Source: Actinomycetota bacterium (GTDB lineage Bacteria; Actinomycetota; Acidimicrobiia; Acidimicrobiales; Aldehydirespiratoraceae). Taken from it: a DNA stretch of 64,000 bases. The DNA lies in the NCBI GenBank assembly GCA_029979265.1, contig JAPOHW010000003.1:62001-126000 (forward strand). The letters run 5' to 3'. Under the pieces are notes generated by a model. It worked only from the letters and a program-made list of their open reading frames with translations, was not told the origin of the DNA and searched no databases. Position 1 is the first letter of the stretch. Every line of letters starts with the position of its first letter. The translations under genes were made by a program, and so were the position numbers. Positions 38,648-46,631 of the stretch are shown piece by piece.

Positions 38648-38760
38648 GTTTCCGTGGAAACCCGACGAATCCCAGTAGCAGGAACGTCCTGCGAACAATC
38701 GAGCACACGACGGTTGGTGAGTAGTCGTGAGTCTCTGAGCGTGCTCAGCGATTCACGACT
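38648..38760 (+). promoter_or_regulatory. pnp leader with three hairpins, likely RNase III target
   Basis: Three inverted repeats lie in the 204-base gap before pnp: GTTTCC-GT-GGAAAC (38648-38661), GCAGGA-ACG-TCCTGC (38678-38692), and a near-perfect 18-bp stem from 38723 to 38760. In the long stem AGTCGTGA pairs with TCACGACT, and CTGAGC pairs with GCTCAG at the tip, with one G-U and one mismatch. In E. coli and Streptomyces a hairpin between rpsO and pnp is cut by RNase III and underlies PNPase autoregulation. The same use is likely here. Confidence 0.6.
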
Positions 38761-38801
38761 GGGAACTGGCGGTTGTGTGTTTGTCCCAAGGAATACAACA
38801 T

Positions 38802-41189
38802 ATGACCGAAACCACTTCCGTCACCGGCGCGTTCAGCCGCGGTGAGGGCAAGGACGCCACATTCGAAGTCGGCAAGTTCGCGCCACTCGCCGGAGGCTCG
38901 ATCACGGCTCGCATGGGCGACACCGTCGTCCTCGTCACCGCCACGGGCGCCAAGTCGCCCCGCGACGGCGCCGATTTCTTCCCGCTGACCGTCGACATCG
39001 AAGAGCGCATGTATGCCGCCGGCAAGATCCCCGGCTCGTTCTTCCGTCGTGAAGCGCGGGCTGGTGAGCAGGCGATTCTGACCTGTCGCCTGATCGACCG
39101 TCCGCTTCGTCCCGCCTTCCCCGATGGCTTCCGCAACGAAGTGCATGTTGTCGGCACCGTTCTCGGCGCCGACCAAAAGAACCCGTACGACATCCTCGCA
39201 CTGAATGCGGCATCGCTCGCCCTTTGTGCATCACCGATCCCCTTCGACGGCCCAGTCGGCGGTGTTCGCATGAGCTGGTCGCCGGAAGGTGAGTGGATTC
39301 CCTTCCCGACCTACGAAGAGTCCGAGCAGTCGGCCTTCGAAATGGTTGTGGCCGGGCGGCTCGACGGTGACGACGTCGCCGTGATGATGGTCGAAGCCGG
39401 CGGAACGGCCAACAGCTGGCCGCTCTACGAATCCGGGACACCGAAGGTGGACGAGGACGTTCTCGCTGGTGGCCTCGAGGCGTGCAAGGTGTGGATCCGG
39501 GAAATGATCGAACTCCAGCAGGCGTGCCTCGAGCAGCTCGGCGAGATCGAGAAGATGGAGGTGCCACTTTCCATCGACTACACCGACGAGATCTACGCTG
39601 CGGTCGAGGCTGCTGGGACCGAGCGCATCGCCGCCACCCAGATGATCGCCGACAAGACGGATCGCCAGAATGCAGAGTCCGAGGTCTCCGCCGCCCTGGT
39701 GGCAGAACTCGAAGGCCAGTTCGCCGACAACGCCGATGCCGGCAAGCAGATCAAGGCCGCCGCTCGTTCCGTGATGAAGAAAGTCGTTCGCAAGCGAATC
39801 GTGGAAGAAGGCATCCGCATCGACGGTCGCAAGCCGGCCGAGCTGCGAGCCGTCTCGTCCGAGGTGGGTGTCATCCCGACGTCACACGGCTCTGGCCTCT
39901 TCCAGCGCGGTGAGACGCAGGTGCTCAACATCACGACACTCGGGATGGGCCGCAGCGACATGATGATCGACGACCTCTCGCCGACCGAGAAGAAGCGGTA
40001 TTTCCACCACTACAACTTCCCGCCGTTCTCCACCGGCGAGACCGGCTTCATGCGCGGTCCGAAGCGTCGTGAGATCGGTCATGGCGCGCTTGCCGAGCGC
40101 GCGGTCTTCCCGGTCGTGCCGAGTTTCGAGGAATGGCCCTACACCGTGCGCACCGTGTCCGAGGTCATGGCATCGAACGGTTCTTCGTCGATGGGGTCCG
40201 TCTGCGGCTCGACGCTGTCGCTCATGGATGCCGGTGTCCCGATCAAGGCGCCGGTCGCCGGTATTGCCATGGGTCTCGTGCACGCCGAGGGCGAGTATGT
40301 GACGCTCACCGACATCCTCGGTGCCGAAGACGCCTTCGGCGACATGGACTTCAAGGTTGCCGGCACGACCGACTTCGTCACCGCACTCCAGCTCGACACG
40401 AAGATTGCCGGGATCCCGGCCAATGTCCTGGCCGGTGCGCTTGCGCAAGCTCGCGAGGCACGCCTCGACATTCTCGACATCATGCTCGAGGCAATCCCCG
40501 AGCCGCGAGAAGAGGTGCGCGACACCGCCCCGAAGATCGTCAGCTTCGAGATCCCGATCGACAAGATCGGCGAAGTCATCGGCCCCAAGGGCAAGGTGAT
40601 CAACACCATCCAGGCAGAGACGGGCGCTGACATCTCCGTCGACGATGACGGCATGGTCGGTATCGTCGCCATCGCCAGTACCGACAACGGCGCTGTGGCC
40701 GAGGCCAAGCGACAGATCGAGCTGATCCTCGATCCGCCGACGGCTGAAGTCGGCGCCGAGTACGCCGGTCGGGTCGTGAACATCACCAAGTTCGGAGCGT
40801 TCGTGAACATCCTTCCCGGCCGCGATGGTCTGCTTCACATCTCCAAGATCGGGGGCAGCAAGCGCATCGATCGGGTCGAGGATGTGCTCGAACTCGGCCA
40901 GGAAGTGCAGGTGGTCGTCGAAGACGTCGATCCGAACGGGAAGATCTCGCTCAAGCCGGTCGGCGACGGTCCTGAGGCCACCGGCGGTGGTGCTTCGGAT
41001 TCCTCGCCGAGCGACGCGTCCGAGGACGCGGGCGAGGAGTCGGGTGATCGGGTCGCCGTCTCGTTCGATGCGTCGTTCGACGAAGATCTTGCATCCGAGT
41101 TCGGCGACCTGGGCCCAGAGGCGCCTCGTCGCTCCGGCGGAGGCGGCGGTGGTCGTGGGCGTGGTCGTGGAGGCCGCGGTCGTCGGTGA
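38802..41189 (+). CDS. pnp: polyribonucleotide nucleotidyltransferase (PNPase)
   Basis: PNPase degrades RNA 3'-to-5' using phosphate and can add tails. The 795-residue protein has two RNase PH domains (about 10-230 and 320-545, the second with GETQVLNITTLG and SSMGSVCGSTLSLMDAGVPI), a KH domain with IGPKGKVINTIQ, and an S1 domain (VVNITKFGAFVNILPGRDGLLHISK). A long acidic linker leads to an arginine-glycine-rich tail, RGRGRGGRGRR, which likely contacts RNA. The ATG at 38802 follows AAGGA by 9-10 bases; an in-frame GTG at 38775 has no such site. Confidence 0.97.
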   Translation: MTETTSVTGAFSRGEGKDATFEVGKFAPLAGGSITARMGDTVVLVTATGAKSPRDGADFFPLTVDIEERMYAAGKIPGSFFRREARAGEQAILTCRLIDRPLRPAFPDGFRNEVHVVGTVLGADQKNPYDILALNAASLALCASPIPFDGPVGGVRMSWSPEGEWIPFPTYEESEQSAFEMVVAGRLDGDDVAVMMVEAGGTANSWPLYESGTPKVDEDVLAGGLEACKVWIREMIELQQACLEQLGEIEKMEVPLSIDYTDEIYAAVEAAGTERIAATQMIADKTDRQNAESEVSAALVAELEGQFADNADAGKQIKAAARSVMKKVVRKRIVEEGIRIDGRKPAELRAVSSEVGVIPTSHGSGLFQRGETQVLNITTLGMGRSDMMIDDLSPTEKKRYFHHYNFPPFSTGETGFMRGPKRREIGHGALAERAVFPVVPSFEEWPYTVRTVSEVMASNGSSSMGSVCGSTLSLMDAGVPIKAPVAGIAMGLVHAEGEYVTLTDILGAEDAFGDMDFKVAGTTDFVTALQLDTKIAGIPANVLAGALAQAREARLDILDIMLEAIPEPREEVRDTAPKIVSFEIPIDKIGEVIGPKGKVINTIQAETGADISVDDDGMVGIVAIASTDNGAVAEAKRQIELILDPPTAEVGAEYAGRVVNITKFGAFVNILPGRDGLLHISKIGGSKRIDRVEDVLELGQEVQVVVEDVDPNGKISLKPVGDGPEATGGGASDSSPSDASEDAGEESGDRVAVSFDASFDEDLASEFGDLGPEAPRRSGGGGGGRGRGRGGRGRR

Positions 41190-41204
41190 TCGACGGACCA
41201 ACCG

Positions 41205-42473
41205 TTGACTGAACGTACGTTGCACGCGACCGGGTCGTCCTTCGAGGAGGACGACCCGGTGTGCGTCAGCCGACTCGACGGCGGACTCCGGGTCGTCACC
41301 GAGACGCTCCCGCACTCGCGGTCGGCGGCGATCGGCGTCTGGGTCGGTGTCGGTAACCGTGACGAACCGGCCGAACTGGCGGGTGTTTCGCACTTTCTGG
41401 AACATCTGCTCTTCAAGGGGACCTCGTCGAGGACGGCTCACGAGATCGCCGAAGGCATCGATGCTGTCGGTGGCGATCTCAACGCCTTTACCTCGAAGGA
41501 GTACACCGCCTTTCACGCCCGGGTCCCCGCCTGGGATCTCGATTTCGGCCTCGACACCCTGCTCGACGTGCTCGTCGATCCGGGCTTCACCGCTGATGAT
41601 CTCGATGCCGAGCGGCACGTCATTCTCGAGGAGTTGGCGTGGAGCGCCGACACCCCCGACGACGTTGTGCACTCGGTTCTCGCCGAACGCCTTTTCCCGA
41701 ATCACGCACTCGGATGGGAGGTGCTCGGCACCTCAGCATCGATTCGATCGATGACCGTCGATGATGTCCGCTCCTTTCACGACCGGTGGTATCGCCGGCC
41801 CAACATCGTGGTTGCCGTGGTCGGTCCGGTCGAGCACGACGAGATCGTGGCCCGAGTCGATGCGGCACTGGACGGACGTCGTGGGGGAGAAGCGCCCGCG
41901 CGGATCGGACCGGTCGATGCCGAGGCGTCCGACACCAATACGTATCGCTCGATCGAGCAGGCCCACTTCGCCAGGGGCTGGCGGTCACCCGGGCTGCACA
42001 GCCCCGACCGGTATGCGCTTGCCGTCGCCACGCAGTTGCTCGGCGGCGGTTGGTCGAGCCGTCTCTTCCGCGAGGTCCGTGAAAAGCGAGGCCTCAGCTA
42101 CTCGGTGTTCGCCTCCGGCAGTTCGTTCGTCGATGCTGGCACCATCTCGGTCTACGCAGCCACTGCACCTGAACGCCTCGCCGAACTCCGGTCGGTGATC
42201 GACGAACAACTCGCACTCCTCGCCGAGGACGGGCCGGGCGAGCGTGAACTCGAGGTGGCGCGCGGGGGGTTCGAGGGGGCAACGGTCCTGGGCCTCGAAG
42301 ACACCGGAAGCCGGATGTCTCGACTCGCCACCAATGTCTTGATCCGCGACCGGGTCGTGAGCGTCGACGAATACCTCGACGCGGTCCGTGCCGTCACTGC
42401 AACCGACGTGCAGCGGGTGATCGCCGACGTGCTCGCCGGACCGTCGGCGGTGAGCGTGGTGGCTCCGGGTTGA
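41205..42473 (+). CDS. M16 family zinc peptidase (PepR-like)
   Basis: A processing-peptidase-like insulinase family protein. The inverted zinc motif HFLEH at about 63-67 plus a downstream glutamate in HVILEELAW define the active half; a second M16 domain with the R/Y pair follows (WSSRLFREVREKRGLSYSVFA). The frame opens at a TTG at 41205 (422 residues). A GTG at 41259, preceded by GAGGAGG, gives the common VxRLxxGLRVVTE opening and may be the true start. It directly follows pnp, as PepR does in mycobacteria. Confidence 0.88.
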   Translation: MTERTLHATGSSFEEDDPVCVSRLDGGLRVVTETLPHSRSAAIGVWVGVGNRDEPAELAGVSHFLEHLLFKGTSSRTAHEIAEGIDAVGGDLNAFTSKEYTAFHARVPAWDLDFGLDTLLDVLVDPGFTADDLDAERHVILEELAWSADTPDDVVHSVLAERLFPNHALGWEVLGTSASIRSMTVDDVRSFHDRWYRRPNIVVAVVGPVEHDEIVARVDAALDGRRGGEAPARIGPVDAEASDTNTYRSIEQAHFARGWRSPGLHSPDRYALAVATQLLGGGWSSRLFREVREKRGLSYSVFASGSSFVDAGTISVYAATAPERLAELRSVIDEQLALLAEDGPGERELEVARGGFEGATVLGLEDTGSRMSRLATNVLIRDRVVSVDEYLDAVRAVTATDVQRVIADVLAGPSAVSVVAPG

Positions 42474-42507
42474 CCGGGCGCCGCGGCCAGGCGACCCCAT
42501 GTGTGCG

Positions 42508-42972
42508 TCAGAGTCCCGGCCGAAACACCATCAGGTAGAGCTGGACGAGGAACAGCACGGTGATGAGCCCGCCGGCCGTCGCAAGTTTTTTCTCAGCTGC
42601 CGGGGCGCCGTCAGGACCGGCGAGACCGATCGCTTTTTCCGCCGGCAGGATCGCGCCGTGGAGCAGGCCATTCATGACCACCCACACGATGACTGCGGTG
42701 GCGAGCCATCCCTGGCTGAGTTCGAACACGTCGTCGCTCATCCCCGCAACACCGAAACCCAGCAGGCCGCAGAGGACGAGCGCCGAGCCGTAGATCTTCA
42801 TGCCGTATGACGCCATGTACCCGATGACGGCCGAGCGGCCATCGAACCCGACACGCTCCATCTTGCCTTGGAGCACCGGATGAGTGAACGCCGGCGCGAA
42901 GGCGACCACACCGGTCAGGATGTGGAGAAAGAGCATGATGTTGTACGGCGTGTCACCGATGGCTGCAAGCAT
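42508..42972 (-). CDS. four-helix membrane protein, unknown function
   Basis: A 154-residue protein with four hydrophobic helices at about 10-34, 49-75, 84-107 and 127-151. The first carries a histidine (FLHILTGVVAFAPAF) and the third another (MNGLLHGAIL), a pattern seen in small DUF2269-type membrane proteins that may bind heme, though I cannot confirm that family. TACCGT lies 7 bases before the minus-strand ATG. It is convergent with the M16 gene and divergent from dapB. Confidence 0.6.
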   Translation of the reverse strand: MLAAIGDTPYNIMLFLHILTGVVAFAPAFTHPVLQGKMERVGFDGRSAVIGYMASYGMKIYGSALVLCGLLGFGVAGMSDDVFELSQGWLATAVIVWVVMNGLLHGAILPAEKAIGLAGPDGAPAAEKKLATAGGLITVLFLVQLYLMVFRPGL

Positions 42973-42979
42973 GACGCCG

Positions 42980-42985
42980 ACGGTA
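42980..42985 (-). promoter_or_regulatory. -10 hexamer TACCGT for the membrane protein at 42972
   Basis: On the minus strand TACCGT is followed by 7 bases and the ATG, with no Shine-Dalgarno. It is back-to-back with the dapB promoter 35 bases away. Confidence 0.5.
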
Positions 42986-43020
42986 GTGGATGGGGCCGCC
43001 GACTGGAAGGTCCTGGCGCC

Positions 43021-43026
43021 TAACCT
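43021..43026 (+). promoter_or_regulatory. -10 hexamer TAACCT for dapB
   Basis: TAACCT lies 6 bases before the dapB ATG; no Shine-Dalgarno fits between, indicating a leaderless mRNA. Confidence 0.6.
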
Positions 43027-43032
43027 GCGGGC

Positions 43033-43761
43033 ATGATCCGAGTTGGAGTGGTCGGTGCCGCCGGCCGAATGGGCCAAGAGGTGTGCCGGGCGATCGAGGG
43101 TGATTCGAGCACCGAACTCGTTGCCGAGATCGACCAGGGTGACTCCCTCGACCTGTTGACTGCGAATGGTGCAGAGGTGGTCGTCGACTTCACCGTGCGC
43201 GACGTCGCTCGTCAGACCCTGATGTTCGCAGCCGCGAACAACATCCATGCCGTCGTCGGGACGACGGGATTCAGCGACGACGATCTCGATGAGGTTCGCG
43301 CTCGATTCACGACGAGCAACGCCCTCATTGCACCCAACTTCGCCATTGGTGCAGTGCTCATGATTCGAATGGCCGAGCTTGCGGCCCCTCATTTCGAGAC
43401 GGCGGAGATCATCGAGTTCCATCATCACAACAAGCTCGATGCACCCTCGGGGACTGCCACGCACACCGCGGAGCGTATGGCGGCAGCATCGGCCGACTGG
43501 GCCGCAGACCCGACGACCCACGAGGTATATCCCGGCGCCCGGGGGGGAGCCGGACCGGGCGGTATCCGGGTCCACAGCGTCCGGATGGTCGGTGCGGTGG
43601 CGAATCAGGAGGTCCTTCTCGGCGCGATGGGCCAGACACTCACGATTCGTCACGACACCACTGATCGCACGTCCTTCATGCCCGGAGTTCTCGTCGCGGT
43701 GAAGCGCATCGCAGACTTTCCCGGTGTCACGGTCGGACTCGACGCGTACCTCGGTCTCTGA
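43033..43761 (+). CDS. dapB: 4-hydroxy-tetrahydrodipicolinate reductase
   Basis: DapB reduces the product of DapA with NAD(P)H in the diaminopimelate/lysine pathway. The 242-residue protein has the nucleotide loop GVVGAAGRMGQEV at 5-17, VVGTTGF at 74-80 and the catalytic HHHNKLDAPSGTA at 130-142. DapA is encoded 5 kb downstream at 48770; both carry leaderless-type promoters. Diaminopimelate is needed for peptidoglycan cross-links. Confidence 0.96.
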   Translation: MIRVGVVGAAGRMGQEVCRAIEGDSSTELVAEIDQGDSLDLLTANGAEVVVDFTVRDVARQTLMFAAANNIHAVVGTTGFSDDDLDEVRARFTTSNALIAPNFAIGAVLMIRMAELAAPHFETAEIIEFHHHNKLDAPSGTATHTAERMAAASADWAADPTTHEVYPGARGGAGPGGIRVHSVRMVGAVANQEVLLGAMGQTLTIRHDTTDRTSFMPGVLVAVKRIADFPGVTVGLDAYLGL

Positions 43762-43771
43762 TCGAACTGTC

Positions 43772-44497
43772 GTGCGCTCCCTGCTCACGCCCGGTTGGGT
43801 GCTGTCTCACGTGTTCGCCGTCTCCATGGTCGTGGCGATGATCGGGTTGGGGTTCTGGCAACTCGACCGACTCGAGGCTCGCAAGGCCGACAACGACCAG
43901 ATCCGAGCGGCGTCCGATGCGCCGGCCCGGCCGATCGAGGACGTGCTCGACGATCCCGGCGTTCTCGACCACACGGCGGTGACCGTCACCGGGAACTATC
44001 GCGCCGACTTGAGTTTCCTGGTTGCCAACCGAACCTTCGACACCCGACCGGGCAGCTGGCTCGCAACGCCGGTCGAACTCGCCGACGGGCGTCTCGCAGT
44101 CGTCGTCCGAGGGTGGGTTCCCCGCACCATGGTGGCGACCGACGCGGTGGCGACGATCGAGACGCCCACCGGAGCCGTCGTGATCACCGGACGCCTTTTC
44201 GACAGTGTCGATGGGGGTCGAATCGGTGAAGGTCGGACATCGCTGCCGGAGATCAGTCGCGTCGAACTCGACGTCGTGTCGAGGCTCTTGGGCGTCGATG
44301 TCGTTGGACGGTGGGTGCAACTCGAGTCTCAGGATCCACCCCGAAACGAGGTGCCCGTGCCGGTCCCACCACCGGTCCTCGACGACGGACCGCACCTGTC
44401 GTACGCATTTCAGTGGTTCTTCTTTTCGGTCAGCGGGGCGCTGACCTACCTCTTCATCCTGCGTCGCCGACTTCGCGAGGTCGCCGACGGCTCGTGA
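43772..44497 (+). CDS. SURF1 family cytochrome oxidase assembly protein
   Basis: A 241-residue protein with one transmembrane helix at each end (about 8-27 and 212-230) and a soluble domain between, the SURF1 layout. The family motifs FWQLDRLEARKADN after the first helix, VANRTFDTRPGSWLATPVELADGRLAVVVRGWVPR in the middle, and LSYAFQWFFFS before the last helix are present. SURF1 helps insert heme a into subunit I of aa3-type cytochrome c oxidase, so an aerobic respiratory chain is implied. The GTG at 43772 is 10 bases after dapB. Confidence 0.9.
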   Translation: MRSLLTPGWVLSHVFAVSMVVAMIGLGFWQLDRLEARKADNDQIRAASDAPARPIEDVLDDPGVLDHTAVTVTGNYRADLSFLVANRTFDTRPGSWLATPVELADGRLAVVVRGWVPRTMVATDAVATIETPTGAVVITGRLFDSVDGGRIGEGRTSLPEISRVELDVVSRLLGVDVVGRWVQLESQDPPRNEVPVPVPPPVLDDGPHLSYAFQWFFFSVSGALTYLFILRRRLREVADGS

Positions 44498-44505
44498 GGC
44501 GGCCG

Positions 44506-45579
44506 TCAGGCCGACACCGCCCGATCACGTCCGGATTCCTTTGCTTCGTACAGGGCCACATCGGCGCGATGCATCGCTTCGTTCCACGACTCCTTGGCCG
44601 GGTCCCAGAGCGTCCATCCGACGCTGGCAGTGATGTCGGCGGCGGTGACAACGGACCGCAGTCGTTCGACGAGCTGCTCGGCCAGTGTGGGGTCGAGGCC
44701 CTTCGCCACGACGACGAACTCCTCACCTCCCCAGCGCCCGACGACATCGATCGGTCGGATTGCCCCGGAGAGCTCGTCGGCAACGCGACAGAGCACAGCA
44801 TCGCCGCCCTCATGTCCGAAGCTGTCGTTGATCGACTTGAAGTGATCGATGTCCAACAGCGCCACCACAGAAACGTGCCCGATGCGATGCAGCCCGTCGA
44901 GATGGTGGTGGATCGAGCGGCGGTTCGCCAGGCCGGTGAGCGGGTCGAGATTCGCAGCATCGATCAGTTCGATCTGCTCACGGCTGGCGGTGAGGAAGTC
45001 TTCGTGTTCGCGGACCCACCATCCCAGAATGATCAACAGGCCGAGGTTCATGGCGACCATGAATGGCCCGAGACGCCAGTCGCTCAACGGACCGTCGGCG
45101 AAGACGGCTCGCTGGGCGCCGGCGAACGCAACCCCCCCGAGGGTCATCAGCCACGACATGCCGATCCCCAGTCCGATCCGCTTCGGATGCATCAAGAAGA
45201 CGGCGATCAACAGGGTCGGGATCTGGACGAGGGTGGCCACGACCGCAATATGGGTGTCGTCGAGATCGTCCCCCCACCACGCAAACGACCATCGCAAGAG
45301 CGAGATGGTCAAGATGACGTAGAGGAACGCGCGACGGACCGCATCGCTGGAACGACGCCAGGCTGCAAGCGCACACAGCAGCAGGGCGTTGTAGAGGAGG
45401 AGCACTCTGACCGACGACGACGTCGTGTCGGCGGGGAGCAGCAAGGCGAGTATCGCCACGCACTCGGCCACGACCATAGTGACCAGGAGCGCCCTCGAAC
45501 CGAGGTTCTGCAGGCCTCCGACCCGCTCATCGACGAGATCTTTGGCATCGCAGGGCGCTACCTCGTTACTCGTACCCAT
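44506..45579 (-). CDS. membrane-bound diguanylate cyclase (GGDEF domain)
   Basis: A 357-residue protein with about six transmembrane helices (roughly 28-195) and a cytoplasmic GGDEF domain (about 200-357). The active loop is RWGGEEFVV, the A-site variant GGEEF that remains catalytic. Five residues upstream is RPID, the RxxD product-inhibition site. DIDHFKSINDSFGHEGGDAVL is the substrate/metal segment. It should make cyclic di-GMP from GTP in response to an unknown membrane signal. TAGATT lies 8 bases before its ATG on the minus strand. Confidence 0.93.
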   Translation of the reverse strand: MGTSNEVAPCDAKDLVDERVGGLQNLGSRALLVTMVVAECVAILALLLPADTTSSSVRVLLLYNALLLCALAAWRRSSDAVRRAFLYVILTISLLRWSFAWWGDDLDDTHIAVVATLVQIPTLLIAVFLMHPKRIGLGIGMSWLMTLGGVAFAGAQRAVFADGPLSDWRLGPFMVAMNLGLLIILGWWVREHEDFLTASREQIELIDAANLDPLTGLANRRSIHHHLDGLHRIGHVSVVALLDIDHFKSINDSFGHEGGDAVLCRVADELSGAIRPIDVVGRWGGEEFVVVAKGLDPTLAEQLVERLRSVVTAADITASVGWTLWDPAKESWNEAMHRADVALYEAKESGRDRAVSA

Positions 45580-45587
45580 CGCCGAAG

Positions 45588-45593
45588 AATCTA
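45588..45593 (-). promoter_or_regulatory. -10 hexamer TAGATT for the diguanylate cyclase
   Basis: On the minus strand TAGATT is separated from the ATG at 45579 by 8 bases. The same hexamer precedes the SDR gene at 9231. Confidence 0.55.
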
Positions 45594-45694
45594 GCCTGCT
45601 CCGATTCGGTGGCGAGCCGACACCGGAGCGTTTCGTTGCTGCCTCGAGCCAGCCCGTACCCGTAAACGGTGCATGAGGTGGCCTCCCGATCCGC

Positions 45695-46567
45695 TCAACG
45701 GCTGGGCGGCCGCAGCATCAGAACCGGCGTTGTGGCCAGGTAGGCCTGGTACTCGGGATCGTCGCCCCAGCGCTTCAGCCCTCGGCGTTCGAGCAGAGGC
45801 ACACCGCTGATTCGGGTGAGCAGCACGAACACGAACAGCGGTGAGATCAGGGTGGCGATCTGCCAATCGGCGAGCGCCGGGGTCGCCACGATCGCAATAC
45901 CGAGCCAGAGGGTGATCTCCCCGAAGTAATTCGGGTGGCGAGACCACGCCCACAGGCCGGTGGTGATGAAGCGGCCGTCGTTGGCCTCGTCGGCTCTGAA
46001 GGCCGACTTCTGTCGGTCGGCGATGACCTCGATCGCGAAGCCGACGACCCAGAGCGCAAGGCCGACCACGCCGACGATCCCGAGATCCTTCTTCGTGCCC
46101 GACGTCATGGCGGCGAGGGCGGCGCCTGCGGTGATCGTGACCCACAGGCCCTGCAACATCCAGACGCGGAGAAACACCAGCGAATCGAGCTTCAGCGTGT
46201 CGAACCGGCCGTCACCGCCATCGCGAGTGACGCGGCGGAACAGGAAGGTGCCGAGGCGTCCTGCCCACAGCACGATCGCTGCGCCGAGAAGCAGGGTTCG
46301 AGTGTCGAGGTCGGCCGTGGTGGTGATCGCGATGACGGTCACGGTCAGATACGTGACACTGCCGGTGAGATCGAAGTACTGCTCGGTCTGCCTCAGAAAC
46401 GACGGGATGTACACGACCAGATTGATACCGAAGGCGATGATGACAAGCCACGTGAATGTGGGGAGGCCTCCGGTCTCCTCTCCACCATCGCTGCCTGCGG
46501 TTGCGATGGCAGTCCCGAGCAGGAGCGAAACGATGACGGCGACGACAGAAGCGGCACGAGGAGACAT
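45695..46567 (-). CDS. DUF1295 family membrane protein (steroid 5-alpha-reductase-like)
   Basis: A 290-residue, multi-helix membrane protein. The C-terminal motif LWAWSRHPNYFGEITLW and the ending RRGLKRWGDDPEYQAYLATTPVLM are diagnostic of DUF1295, related to steroid 5-alpha reductases and isoprenylcysteine methyltransferases. The RHPNYFGE segment binds NADPH in the reductase relatives. The physiological substrate is unknown, perhaps a sterol, polyprenol or unsaturated lipid. It is divergent from the beta-oxidation fusion gene, which may indicate a lipid connection. Confidence 0.88.
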   Translation of the reverse strand: MSPRAASVVAVIVSLLLGTAIATAGSDGGEETGGLPTFTWLVIIAFGINLVVYIPSFLRQTEQYFDLTGSVTYLTVTVIAITTTADLDTRTLLLGAAIVLWAGRLGTFLFRRVTRDGGDGRFDTLKLDSLVFLRVWMLQGLWVTITAGAALAAMTSGTKKDLGIVGVVGLALWVVGFAIEVIADRQKSAFRADEANDGRFITTGLWAWSRHPNYFGEITLWLGIAIVATPALADWQIATLISPLFVFVLLTRISGVPLLERRGLKRWGDDPEYQAYLATTPVLMLRPPSR

Positions 46568-46573
46568 GACCGC

Positions 46574-46579
46574 AGCGTA
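46574..46579 (-). promoter_or_regulatory. -10 hexamer TACGCT for the DUF1295 gene
   Basis: On the minus strand TACGCT stands 6 bases before the ATG at 46567. The identical hexamer precedes the cold-shock-domain gene. Confidence 0.55.
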
Positions 46580-46631
46580 GGCGCCGAGCCGTGAAGTGGC
46601 CCGATCGACGTCTGGACGCGAGACTCAGCGG

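Noticed and set aside
44500-44513. CGGCC-GTCA-GGCCG hairpin as terminator between SURF1 and the diguanylate cyclase
   Set aside because: Only 5 bp, overlaps the 3' coding end of the cyclase, and no T-run follows.
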